The position numbers were made by a program, and so were the translations under genes. A stretch of DNA of 64,000 nucleotides, taken from positions 310,001 to 374,000 of the forward strand of contig NZ_AP019749.1 of assembly GCF_006740045.1 (NCBI RefSeq), in the 5' to 3' direction. The notes below the pieces were generated by a model. It was not told where the DNA came from. It saw nothing but the letters and a program-made list of their open reading frames with translations, and ran no database searches. Positions 42,789 to 54,981 of this stretch are shown one piece after another. The DNA comes from Comamonas terrigena NBRC 13299 (GTDB taxonomy: Bacteria; Pseudomonadota; Gammaproteobacteria; Burkholderiales; Burkholderiaceae_C). Each line of letters starts with the position of its first letter. Position 1 is the first letter of the stretch.

Positions 42789-42829
42789 GACCTTGTAAAA
42801 AACGTGAGCGCCTTCTGCGCATGAACAAA

Positions 42830-42868
42830 GGATCTGCATCGATCGAATTGAGGATTCGATGCAGATCC
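42830..42868. repeat. 13-bp inverted repeat in the rpoB-rpoC gap
   Basis: GGATCTGCATCGA (42830-42842) and TCGATGCAGATCC (42856-42868) can form a strong hairpin with a 13-base loop, 42 bases before the rpoC start. There is no T-run, so it is not a normal terminator. It could be an mRNA processing or stabilising element. Confidence 0.85.
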
Positions 42869-42909
42869 CGCAGAGGCAGCTATTAATTTGGATGAAAGGG
42901 AAAGAGTCT

Positions 42910-47127
<4,218 letters not shown>

Positions 47128-47152
47128 GCGCGCGCTCTTGCGTCACTGACCA

Positions 47153-47191
47153 CGCTCCCCGCTTGCTGCAAGGCAGGTGGGGAGCGTTTTT
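47153..47191 (+). terminator. Intrinsic terminator after rpoC
   Basis: CGCTCCCC (47153-47160) pairs with GGGGAGCG (47179-47186) and runs into TTTTTATTT. It ends the long secE-rpoC block. Confidence 0.88.
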
Positions 47192-47242
47192 ATTTGGGCG
47201 GCGCTGGCAGGGGCCGGCGCCGTACACATGGCGTGTAATTTC

Positions 47243-48607
47243 ATGACGACTTCATCTGCTTCCCGCGCTGCTGGAAAACCGGCGCAGCCCGTGGCCTTGT
47301 CACGGCTGCTGGACCAGGTGGCGCAGGCCCTGCAGGCCATCCGCGCCGGACAATCGGGCACCGGCCTGCTGCAGGCCGTGCCGGCCGCGCTGCGCCCGGG
47401 TGTCCAGGCGCTGCTGTTCCAGGTGCTGCGCAATCTGGGCCGAGCCCAGGCCTTGCGCGCCCAGCTGGCGCCCAAGGCCCCGGCCCCCAAGGTGGATGCC
47501 TTGCTGTGCACGGCACTGGCCCTGGCGTGGAATGAAGCCCAGGCACCGTATGCGCCCTTCACGCTGGTCAACCAGGCCGTGGAAGCGGCCAAGCGCGGCC
47601 CCGCTGCACGACAGGCCGGCTTCATCAATGCCTGCCTGCGCCGTTTTCTGCGCGAGCGGGATGCGCTGGTGGCGCTGACCGACGCGGACCCCCAGGCCCG
47701 CTGGAACCACCCCCGCTGGTGGATCGAGCGCCTGCAGCGCGAATACCCCGCGCAGTGGCAGCAGATTCTGGAAGCCAACAACGCCCATGCGCCGATGGCG
47801 CTGCGGGTGCATGCCCGGAAATCGACGCCTGCGCAGTACCTGAGCGCACTGCAAGCCGTCCACCTGGAGGCGACGGTGTTCGGCGCGCATGGCGTGCAGC
47901 TGGCCAAGCCCCAGCCGGTCGATGCCTTGCCCGGCTTTGCCGAGGGCGTGGTGTCGGTGCAGGACGGTGCCGCTCAGCTGGCTGCGCCCCTGCTGCTGCA
48001 CGGTCTGGAACTGTCCCGGCCCTTGCAGGTGCTGGATGCCTGCGCCGCGCCGGGGGGCAAGACGGCCCACCTGCTGGAGCTGGGGGGCGAGGCCCTGCAG
48101 GTCACCGCCCTGGAAGTCGATGCGCAGCGTGCCGAACGCATTCACCACACGCTGGCGCGGGTGGGCGCGCAGGCCAAGGTGCTGGTGGCCGATGCCGGCC
48201 AGCCCGCACAGTGGTGGCAGCAGGCCAATGGAGGCCAGAAGTTCGACGCCATCTTGCTGGACGCCCCGTGCACCGCATCGGGCATCGTGCGGCGCCACCC
48301 GGACGTGCGCTGGCTGCGCCGCGAAAGCGATGTGGCGCAGCTTGCGGCTATCCAGACGCAGCTGCTGGACACCCTGTGGCCCTTGGTGCAACCCGGTGGA
48401 CGGCTGCTGTATTGCACCTGCTCGGTGTTCAAGGCCGAGGGGGATGCGCAGGTCAAAGCGTTTCTTGCACGCAACACTGATGCCACACATCAGCCATCGC
48501 CTGGGCATTTAATTCCCGGAACCACACCGATCCGCGATGCACTCCCGGACAATGGTGCAGGTGACCATGACGGCTTTTTCTACGCCCTGTTTACCAAGGC
48601 GCTCTGA
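47243..48607 (+). CDS. rsmB: 16S rRNA (cytosine-967) methyltransferase (RsmB)
   Basis: RsmB adds a methyl group to C5 of cytosine 967 of 16S rRNA. The 454-residue protein has an N-terminal NusB-like RNA-binding helical domain and a C-terminal SAM-dependent methylase with DACAAPGGKTAHLLEL (motif I), LLDAPCTASGIVRRHPD (motif IV with one catalytic cysteine) and LLYCTCSVFKAEGD (motif VI with the second). An ATG at 47228 is also possible. Its end overlaps the start of the DUF4390 gene by 41 bases, the first step of a rsmB-DUF4390-ntrY-ntrX-like operon. Confidence 0.95.
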   Translation: MTTSSASRAAGKPAQPVALSRLLDQVAQALQAIRAGQSGTGLLQAVPAALRPGVQALLFQVLRNLGRAQALRAQLAPKAPAPKVDALLCTALALAWNEAQAPYAPFTLVNQAVEAAKRGPAARQAGFINACLRRFLRERDALVALTDADPQARWNHPRWWIERLQREYPAQWQQILEANNAHAPMALRVHARKSTPAQYLSALQAVHLEATVFGAHGVQLAKPQPVDALPGFAEGVVSVQDGAAQLAAPLLLHGLELSRPLQVLDACAAPGGKTAHLLELGGEALQVTALEVDAQRAERIHHTLARVGAQAKVLVADAGQPAQWWQQANGGQKFDAILLDAPCTASGIVRRHPDVRWLRRESDVAQLAAIQTQLLDTLWPLVQPGGRLLYCTCSVFKAEGDAQVKAFLARNTDATHQPSPGHLIPGTTPIRDALPDNGAGDHDGFFYALFTKAL

Positions 48608-49268
48608 CCTTGTCGCCGCGCTGCAGCTGTGCGGTGCACTGCTGCTGGCGTTGGCCCTGTTCTGGGCGTTGCCCGGCGCGCAGGCCCAGACACTGGCCAG
48701 TGCGACCAGTACCGAGTTGCTGCTGGAGCCCGCGGCCGACACGGCCGTGCCGGTGGATGGGCTGTTGCTGCGCCCGGCGGGCGACAAGCTGCAGCTCAGC
48801 GCATCCCTGCATTTCGAGCTGCCTTCCCTGGTGGAAGACGCCTTGTACAAAGGCATTCCGGTGCACTTTGTGCAGGAAGTGCGCATGGTCAGCGAGCGCT
48901 GGTACTGGAGCGACAAGGTGGTGGCCGAGGTGGAGCGCCACATGCGACTGAGCTACCAGCCGCTGACGCGCCGCTGGCGCCTGTACACCGGTGCATCCCC
49001 GTTGAGCGAGCGGGGGCAAGGCGGTGTCTCCCTGGGTGTGACCTTTGATACGCTGGAAGACGCGATGTCGGCGCTGCGGCGCATTACCCGCTGGAATGTG
49101 GCCGAGCTGTCGCAGCTGCCTTCCAGCGGTGAGCTGCAACTGGAGCTGCAGATGCGCATCGACACGGCGCAGCTGCCTCGGCCGCTGCAGATCGGCAATC
49201 TCGGGCGCTCCGGCTGGAGCATGCTGGTATCCCGCAGCAAGCGTGTGGACGCGCATGAATGGCGATGA
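48567..49268 (+). CDS. DUF4390 exported protein
   Basis: This 233-residue protein has an N-terminal hydrophobic signal (about 20-40, ending LPGAQAQ) and a beta-rich domain of the DUF4390 type (SLHFELPSLVEDALYKGIPV, RWYWSDKVVAEVERHMRLSYQ, then YQPLTRRWRLYTG). Its place between rsmB and an NtrY-like kinase is conserved in betaproteobacteria. The start at 48567 has an AGGTG site and overlaps rsmB by 41 bases; its stop overlaps the kinase start by ten bases. Function unknown, possibly linked to envelope sensing by the kinase. Confidence 0.85.
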   Translation: MTAFSTPCLPRRSDLVAALQLCGALLLALALFWALPGAQAQTLASATSTELLLEPAADTAVPVDGLLLRPAGDKLQLSASLHFELPSLVEDALYKGIPVHFVQEVRMVSERWYWSDKVVAEVERHMRLSYQPLTRRWRLYTGASPLSERGQGGVSLGVTFDTLEDAMSALRRITRWNVAELSQLPSSGELQLELQMRIDTAQLPRPLQIGNLGRSGWSMLVSRSKRVDAHEWR

Positions 49269-51619
49269 CGACTGAATCCGGTGCGCCGGCGGCCCTGCCG
49301 GCCGGCAAGCATGCCCCCAGCGCCCGTACCGTGCGCTGGACCGTGGGAATTGTGGCCGCCGTCATGTGCGCCATCGGCATGGTGCTGCTGTTCCTGCTGA
49401 CGCTGGCCACCAACAACCGGGTGCTCTACGAGCGCCACTACCAGTGGCTGTTCGGCCTGAACGTGCTGGTGGCGGGCATCCTGCTGTGCGTGCTGCTGTG
49501 GATGGCGGTGCGCCTGCTGGTGCGCTGGCGGCAGAAGAAATTCGGCAGCCGGCTGCTGCTCAAGCTGGCGGCGGTCTTCGGCATTGCAGGCCTGGTGCCG
49601 GGCCTGCTGATCTATGTGGTGTCCTACCAGTTCGTCTCACGCTCCATCGAGAGCTGGTTTGACGTCAAGGTGGAAGGGGCTCTGTCCGCGGGCGTCAGCC
49701 TGGCCAGCGTGACGCTGGAGACGGTGGCCCAGGACATGGCCAACAACACGCGCACGGCCAGTGCGCAGCTGGTCCAGGTGCCGGATGCGGCGGCGGGGCT
49801 GATCCTGGAGCGCATCCGCGACCAGCTGGGGGCCAGCGATGTAGTGCTGTGGAACAGCAACGGCAAGGCCGTGGGCACGGCAGGGCAGTCCTTGTTTGCG
49901 CTGCAGCCCGAGCGGCCCAGCAGCCAGCAGCTGCGGACCGTGCGCAGCCAGCGGCCGCTGGCCACCATCGAAGGCCTGGACGATATCAACCCCAACGATG
50001 CCCAGGCGGTGCAGCAGGTGCGGGTGCGCACGCTGGCGCTGGTGAGCAACCCCAGCGTGGGCCTGCTGGAAGAGCCCCGCTATCTGCAGGTGGTGCTGCC
50101 CTTGCCCCAGGCCCTGGTGACCAATGCACTGGCCGTGCAGGGGGCCAACCGGGAATACCAGGAGCGTGCGCTGGCCCGTGAAGGCCTGCGCAGCATGTAC
50201 ATCGGCACCCTGACGCTGTCGCTGTTCCTGGCCGTGTTCGGCACGGTGGTGCTGGCGGTGCTGCTGGGCAACCAGCTGGCCCGTCCGCTGCTGCTGCTGG
50301 CCCAGGGCGTGCGCGATGTGACGCAGGGCGATCTGCGGCCCAAGGCCGTGCTGCAGACCAATGACGAGCTGGGGGGACTGACCCGCTCGTTTGCGCTGAT
50401 GACGCAGCAACTGGCCGATGCCCGCACGGCGGTGGACAAAAGCATGGTGGAGGTGCAGTCCGCGCGCACCAACCTGCAGACCATTCTGGACAATCTGACG
50501 TCCGGGGTGCTGGTGCTGGATGCGCAGGGCCGCGTGCTGTCGACCAACCCGGGGGCGACCCGGATCCTGCGCCTGCCGATGGCGGCGCACCTGGGGGATG
50601 CGCTGAGCGAGCTGCCGGGGCTGCAGGGCTTTGCGGCCATGGTGCAGGAACAGTTTGCGCTGTTCCTGGGCGAGCAGGGCGCCTCCATGGGGCGCGAGCG
50701 CTGGCAACTGGTGTTCGAGCTGGGCGCTGGCGACCAGGCCGATGGCCCGCGTGCCGGCGAAGTGCTGCACGACAAGACCAGCCTGGTGGTGCGTGGGGCC
50801 GAGCTGCCCGGCCAGCGCCGGCTGCTGGTGTTCGACGATATTTCCGAAATCGTCTCGGCCCAGCGTTCCCAGGCCTGGGGCGAAGTGGCCCGGCGCGTGG
50901 CGCACGAGATCAAGAATCCGCTGACCCCGATCCAGCTGTCGGCGGAACGCCTGGACATGAAGCTGTCGGGAAAGCTGCCGGAAGCCGAGCAGGCGCTGCT
51001 GCAGAAATCGGTGCGCACCATCGTTGAACAGGTGGGCGCGATGAAGCGGCTGGTCAATGAATTCCGCGACTATGCGCGCCTGCCCGCGGCCGAGCTGCAG
51101 GCGCTGGACCTGAACGGCCTGGTGCAGGATGTGATGCACCTGTACGGCGAAGAAAATGCCCGCGTCCCGGTGAAGGTGGAGCTGGACCCCCAGTGCCCGC
51201 GCATTGCCGGCGATGCGCAGCAGCTGCGCCAGGTCATCCACAACCTGTTGCAAAACGCCCAGGACGCGACCGAGCAGCACGCCCAGAATCTGGGCGTGGC
51301 ACCACCGCCGGTGCGCATCAGCACCCAGTGGCTGGAAACCGCACGCCGGGTGCGGTTGACCATCAGCGACAGCGGCGGGGGCTTTCCTCCCCATATCCTG
51401 CAGCGTGCCTTCGAGCCCTATGTGACGACCAAGGCTCGGGGTACGGGTTTGGGCTTGGCCGTGGTCAAGAAAATTGCAGATGAGCATGGGGCTCGCATCG
51501 ATTTGGCCAACCGCACCGAAGAGGGCGTGGCGCAAGGTGCACAAGTGTCGCTATCATTCGTCCCTGAAAACAACGCTGCGGCGTCAGAAGGGATGGCGAC
51601 CGCGCACCGCAGTACATAG
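49259..51619 (+). CDS. NtrY-like sensor histidine kinase
   Basis: This is a membrane histidine kinase, 786 residues, of the NtrY family. There are three membrane helices near the N-terminus (about 26-50, 63-87, 98-121), a periplasmic region to about 310, and a fourth helix (about 313-337) leading to a HAMP domain with ARPLLLLAQGVRDVTQGDLRP. Then come a PAS region, the HisKA site RRVAHEIKNPLTPIQLSAERL (His about 551) and the ATPase part with NLLQNAQDA and GTGLGLAVVKKIADEHG. NtrY types often sense redox or nitrogen state. The regulator gene follows 12 bases later. Confidence 0.93.
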   Translation: MAMTTESGAPAALPAGKHAPSARTVRWTVGIVAAVMCAIGMVLLFLLTLATNNRVLYERHYQWLFGLNVLVAGILLCVLLWMAVRLLVRWRQKKFGSRLLLKLAAVFGIAGLVPGLLIYVVSYQFVSRSIESWFDVKVEGALSAGVSLASVTLETVAQDMANNTRTASAQLVQVPDAAAGLILERIRDQLGASDVVLWNSNGKAVGTAGQSLFALQPERPSSQQLRTVRSQRPLATIEGLDDINPNDAQAVQQVRVRTLALVSNPSVGLLEEPRYLQVVLPLPQALVTNALAVQGANREYQERALAREGLRSMYIGTLTLSLFLAVFGTVVLAVLLGNQLARPLLLLAQGVRDVTQGDLRPKAVLQTNDELGGLTRSFALMTQQLADARTAVDKSMVEVQSARTNLQTILDNLTSGVLVLDAQGRVLSTNPGATRILRLPMAAHLGDALSELPGLQGFAAMVQEQFALFLGEQGASMGRERWQLVFELGAGDQADGPRAGEVLHDKTSLVVRGAELPGQRRLLVFDDISEIVSAQRSQAWGEVARRVAHEIKNPLTPIQLSAERLDMKLSGKLPEAEQALLQKSVRTIVEQVGAMKRLVNEFRDYARLPAAELQALDLNGLVQDVMHLYGEENARVPVKVELDPQCPRIAGDAQQLRQVIHNLLQNAQDATEQHAQNLGVAPPPVRISTQWLETARRVRLTISDSGGGFPPHILQRAFEPYVTTKARGTGLGLAVVKKIADEHGARIDLANRTEEGVAQGAQVSLSFVPENNAAASEGMATAHRST

Positions 51620-51631
51620 GCTTCAAGACAC

Positions 51632-52345
51632 ATGGCAAACATACTGGTGGTCGACGACGAACTGGGGATCCGCGATCTGTTGTCGGAAATCCTCAACGAC
51701 GAGGGTCACAGTGTGGACCTGGCGGAGAACGCGACCCAGGCCCGGGAGGCCCGCAACGCGAGTTCGTACGATCTGGTCCTGCTGGACATCTGGATGCCCG
51801 ATACCGATGGCGTTTCCCTCCTCAAGGAGTGGGCCACGGCCGGGCAGCTGACCATGCCCGTCATCATGATGAGTGGCCATGCCACCATCGATACGGCCGT
51901 GGAAGCCACGCGCATCGGGGCGCAGTCCTTCCTGGAAAAGCCCATCACCTTGCAGAAGCTGCTCAAGGCGGTCGAGCAGGGGCTTGCCAAGGCGGGCAGC
52001 GCGCCTGCGCCTGCCGCCTCGGCATCCACGGTGTATGTCGAACGCCGCGACATGGCCGGCAGCGACCTGCCGGCATCTGCCGCCGTGCCCAGCATGGTGG
52101 CGCCCTTGTCCAGCCGCGCCGGCCTGCATGACGCGGCACTCAGCGCGCACCAGGGCTTCGATCTGGACCGCCCCTTGCGTGAGGCGCGGGATGGTTTCGA
52201 GAAGGCCTATTTCGAGTTCCACCTGGCACGGGAAGGCGGCTCGATGACCCGTGTGGCCGAAAAGACCGGGCTGGAACGCACCCACCTCTACCGCAAGCTG
52301 CGCCAGCTGGGCGTGGACCTGGGCCGCAACAAGCGCAATGGTTGA
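51632..52345 (+). CDS. NtrX-like response regulator lacking the AAA+ domain
   Basis: This is a 237-residue regulator with an N-terminal receiver domain (VVDDELGIRDLLSEILNDEG, phospho-acceptor Asp52 in LLDIWMP, Lys in LEKPIT) and a C-terminal Fis-type helix-turn-helix (GGSMTRVAEKTGLERTHLYRKLRQLG, about 201-226). The AAA+ sigma-54 activation domain of true NtrX is absent; a Pro/Ala-rich linker (about 125-170) connects the two parts. It therefore cannot act as a standard sigma-54 activator and may instead repress or modulate sigma-70 promoters. This short form is probably normal in Burkholderiales. It is paired with the upstream kinase. Confidence 0.92.
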   Translation: MANILVVDDELGIRDLLSEILNDEGHSVDLAENATQAREARNASSYDLVLLDIWMPDTDGVSLLKEWATAGQLTMPVIMMSGHATIDTAVEATRIGAQSFLEKPITLQKLLKAVEQGLAKAGSAPAPAASASTVYVERRDMAGSDLPASAAVPSMVAPLSSRAGLHDAALSAHQGFDLDRPLREARDGFEKAYFEFHLAREGGSMTRVAEKTGLERTHLYRKLRQLGVDLGRNKRNG

Positions 52346-52403
52346 AGAATTTGGCGCAACTTTCCTGGTGGCCCCAAATTTGTGTATATAATCGAGAGCT
52401 TCA

Positions 52404-52479
52404 GGCCCGGTAGCTCAGTCGGTAGAGCAGAGGATTGAAAATCCTTGTGTCGGCGGTTCGATTCCGTCCCAGGCCACCA
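52404..52479 (+). tRNA. tRNA-Phe (anticodon GAA), copy 1
   Basis: Anticodon stem GAGGA/TCCTT with loop TTGAAAA, T-loop TTCGATT and encoded CCA. The acceptor GGCCCGG/CCAGGCC has a C-A mismatch at pair 5-68. A TATAAT lies 12 bases before it (52387-52392). It is identical over all 76 bases to copy 2. Confidence 0.95.
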
Positions 52480-52485
52480 AAATTG

Positions 52486-52518
52486 AAAAAGCGGACGGTG
52501 CAAACCTTCCGCTTTTTT
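52486..52518 (+). terminator. Intrinsic terminator between the two tRNA-Phe genes
   Basis: The stem GCGGA / TCCGC (extended by A-T pairs, AAAAAGCGGA / TTCCGCTTTTT) is followed by six T residues seven bases after the tRNA end, so the two copies are likely separate units. Confidence 0.8.
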
Positions 52519-52607
52519 CATGCCGAAGTCCGCGTTGCGCAGTCCTGTGCATTGCGCGGGAAACTGGCCGAAAAGGCCTTCGGCAGGCCCTATAATTGTC
52601 CAGATGC

Positions 52608-52683
52608 GGCCCGGTAGCTCAGTCGGTAGAGCAGAGGATTGAAAATCCTTGTGTCGGCGGTTCGATTCCGTCCCAGGCCACCA
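52608..52683 (+). tRNA. tRNA-Phe (anticodon GAA), copy 2
   Basis: Identical to copy 1, including the C-A acceptor mismatch. A TATAAT at 52591-52596 lies 12 bases upstream, in the same place as in copy 1. Confidence 0.95.
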
Positions 52684-52688
52684 GATAC

Positions 52689-52722
52689 AAAGCCCCAGAT
52701 CAGCCATGGTCTGGGGCTTTTT
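52689..52722 (+). terminator. Intrinsic terminator after tRNA-Phe copy 2
   Basis: AAGCCCCAGA / TCTGGGGCTT with a ten-base loop is followed by TTTTT. It separates the tRNA from the iron operon. From 52723 to 52828 I see no other supported element. Confidence 0.88.
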
Positions 52723-52828
52723 GCATGGCGCCTTCCGTGGCCCCGGACGGTGGCGGCCTCGTAAATCTCCGGTAAACGGTGTCGTATCGGTGCTGAAGCC
52801 GGGTGTGCCTCCAGGGGTAAATACTTAA

Positions 52829-52847
52829 AATAAGAATAATTATTATT
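52829..52847 (+). promoter_or_regulatory. Fur box upstream of the DUF3649-PepSY-DUF3325 operon
   Basis: AATAAGAATAATTATTATT matches 14 of 19 positions of the classical Fur box (repeats of NAT(A/T)AT). The A/T-rich site stands out sharply against the GC-rich surroundings. It indicates repression by iron-loaded Fur. Confidence 0.75.
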
Positions 52848-52862
52848 TGCAGTTTGTGAGGA

Positions 52863-52952
52863 ATGGTCGTGCAAGTGCAGCCACACCAGGGGGCCGGGTT
52901 GGGCCATCGAGGAATGACGGTGCCACGCCGGGTGCGCGGAGGCCTGCGGTGA
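52863..52952 (+). CDS. Possible 29-residue upstream reading frame before the DUF3649 gene
   Basis: A short frame (MVVQVQPHQGAGLGHRGMTV...) starts just after the Fur box, and its TGA overlaps the GTG start of the next gene in a GTGA. The upstream AGGA is too close to the ATG to be a good ribosome site. It could be a leader peptide for coupling, or chance. Confidence 0.25.
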   Translation: MVVQVQPHQGAGLGHRGMTVPRRVRGGLR

Positions 52953-53278
52953 GCGCCCCGGCCGGCAAGCAGGTGCCGCTGGCGCCGATGTGGCGCTACC
53001 GTGGGGAAGTGTTGCTGCGCGCGGTGTTCGCGCTGGGCGGGGGCTATGCCCTGAGCGCAGCCTGGGCCGCCGCAGCCGGTCTGGCTGCCGTGCAATGGCT
53101 GTCCATGTCCCGGATGGATGCCGTGATGTGGTCCACCGTGCTGTCGTTCGTGGTGTATGCCGTGGTGGTGCTGTGGGCGTTTGCCTGCGGCAGCACGCGC
53201 AAGGTGTGCGCCGCCATCGGCGGGGGCACCGCGCTGCTGGTGGCCGCCGCGTGGCTGCTGTCGGGAGGCCAGGCATGA
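52949..53278 (+). CDS. DUF3649 inner-membrane protein (iron-uptake cluster)
   Basis: This small membrane protein of 109 residues has three hydrophobic helices (about 20-45, 55-75, 82-105). DUF3649 genes commonly stand with PepSY and DUF3325 genes near siderophore systems. The start is a GTG with GGAGG six bases upstream (MSAPAGKQVPLAPMWRYRGE); longer frames starting in the Fur box are unlikely. Its stop overlaps the PepSY start (ATGA). Family assignment rests on helices, the YRGEVLLRAVFALGGGYALS segment and the neighbours. Confidence 0.8.
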   Translation: MSAPAGKQVPLAPMWRYRGEVLLRAVFALGGGYALSAAWAAAAGLAAVQWLSMSRMDAVMWSTVLSFVVYAVVVLWAFACGSTRKVCAAIGGGTALLVAAAWLLSGGQA

Positions 53279-54981
53279 GGCTGGACGGTAAACCCGAAGG
53301 ACTGCGCCAATCGATGTCGTGGTTCCATACCTGGAGCGGACTGCTGCTGGGCTGGTTGCTCTATGCGGTGTTCTTCACCGGCACCTTGAGCTACTTTGTG
53401 GACGAGGTGAACGACTGGATGCGCCCCGAGCTGCATGTGTCCGTGCCCCAGGCCGACACGGCGGAAAAGGCGCTGGCGGGCATGCAGAAGCTGGCGCCGG
53501 ATGCCAGCACCTGGACCATCAGCCTGCCCAGTGTGCGGCAGACGGCGGTGGCCGTGTCCTGGCGCCCGCAAGGGGCTCCGCAGGGGCGTGAAGGGCTGCA
53601 GCGGGCCTATCTGGATGCGGCCACGGGAGAGGTGATTCCCGTGCGCGAAACACGTGGCGGCAGCTTTCTGTACCGCTTCCATTTCGAGCTGTATGCCATG
53701 CCCCGGATCTGGGGGCGCTGGATTGTGGGCATCGCCACGTTCGTGATGCTGGTGGCCATCCTCAGCGGGGTGATCACGCACAAGAAGATCTTCACCGATT
53801 TCTTCACCTTCCGCCCGCGCAAAGGACAGCGCTCCTGGCTGGATGCGCACAATGCCACGGCCGTGCTGGCGCTGCCGTTTCACATCGTCATCACCTTCAG
53901 CGGCCTGCTGCTGCTGATGACCATGCTGATGCCCTGGGGCGTGCATGCCGTGTATGACGGCGATACCCAGCGCTTCAACGCGGAGCGGCGCGGCGTGGTG
54001 CAGAACGCCGCGCCACAAGGTGGCGCCCGCGAAGCCGGGCGTGAGGGACGCGAGGGCCGCGAAGGGCGTGCAGGACGTGCGGGGCAGGCGGACGCCGGTC
54101 CGGTCGCACTGGCGCCCCTGGGCCCCATGCTGCAGGCCGCACAGGCCCAGTGGCAGGGGCGCGGCGTGGCCGCCATCACGGTGCAAAACCCCCATACCGC
54201 CCGTGCCAGGGTGGAGCTGCGGGAAGAAGGTTCTTCCAGCCTGAGCAACCGCGGCAGCGGCCAGCGGCTGGTGTTCGACGGGGTGACCGGCCAGCTCCAG
54301 GAGGCGCCCGCGCCGCGCGTGCCCTCGGCCATCAACACTTTCATTGGCAGCGTGTCCGGGCTGCACCTGGGGCGCTTTGCCGACCCGGCCGTGCGCTGGC
54401 TGCTGTTTCTGTCCGGGGTGGTGGGCACGCTGATGGCGGCCACCGGCATGGTGCTGTGGGTGGTCAAACGCCTGCCGGAACGCCGCAAGCGCGGTTTCAC
54501 GCCCAGGGGCCATCGCCTGGTGGAGGTGCTGAACGTGGCCTCCATCGCCGGCCTGTCCGTGGCGGTGGCGGGCTACTTTGTGGCCAACCGCTGGGTGCCG
54601 GTCGGTATCGCCGAGCGTGCGGAAACCGAGATCCACTGGTTCTTCGGCATCTGGCTGGCCTGCCTGGTGCATGCGGCGCTGCGCCCCCACGCCAAGGCGT
54701 GGCTGGAACAGCTGGCGCTGGCGGCCGTGGCGTTTGCCGCACTGCCGCTGCTCAATGCCGCCACGGGCGGTGCGGGCCTGTGGCACACCCTTGCCCGCGG
54801 GCAGTGGAGCGTGGCCGGCTTTGATTTGATGATGTGGGCGCTGGCGCTGTTGCACGCCGCGGTGGTCTACCAGCTGTGGCGGCGCCAGCGCGCAGCGCAA
54901 CCGGCCAAGCCCGCAGCGGTGGCATCGGGTGGTTCGGCACTTCCCAAAACTGCGCTGCAGGCGCCGGAGCAGCAGCCATGA
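53275..54981 (+). CDS. PepSY-associated transmembrane protein (iron uptake, possible ferric reductase)
   Basis: A 568-residue inner-membrane protein of the PepSY_TM type. It begins MRLDGKPEGLRQSMSWFHTWSG with a conserved His, and has TM helices near 22-43, 150-172, 200-225, 382-405 and more toward the C-terminus (SIAGLSVAVAGYFVANRW, WFFGIWLACLVHAAL). Conserved His/Arg blocks around the helices (LDAHNATAVLALPFHIVITFSG) suggest haem or metal binding, and such proteins are proposed to reduce siderophore-bound iron. A Gly/Arg-rich segment of repeated GREG units lies at about 255-275. It is coupled to the genes on both sides by ATGA overlaps. Confidence 0.88.
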   Translation: MRLDGKPEGLRQSMSWFHTWSGLLLGWLLYAVFFTGTLSYFVDEVNDWMRPELHVSVPQADTAEKALAGMQKLAPDASTWTISLPSVRQTAVAVSWRPQGAPQGREGLQRAYLDAATGEVIPVRETRGGSFLYRFHFELYAMPRIWGRWIVGIATFVMLVAILSGVITHKKIFTDFFTFRPRKGQRSWLDAHNATAVLALPFHIVITFSGLLLLMTMLMPWGVHAVYDGDTQRFNAERRGVVQNAAPQGGAREAGREGREGREGRAGRAGQADAGPVALAPLGPMLQAAQAQWQGRGVAAITVQNPHTARARVELREEGSSSLSNRGSGQRLVFDGVTGQLQEAPAPRVPSAINTFIGSVSGLHLGRFADPAVRWLLFLSGVVGTLMAATGMVLWVVKRLPERRKRGFTPRGHRLVEVLNVASIAGLSVAVAGYFVANRWVPVGIAERAETEIHWFFGIWLACLVHAALRPHAKAWLEQLALAAVAFAALPLLNAATGGAGLWHTLARGQWSVAGFDLMMWALALLHAAVVYQLWRRQRAAQPAKPAAVASGGSALPKTALQAPEQQP

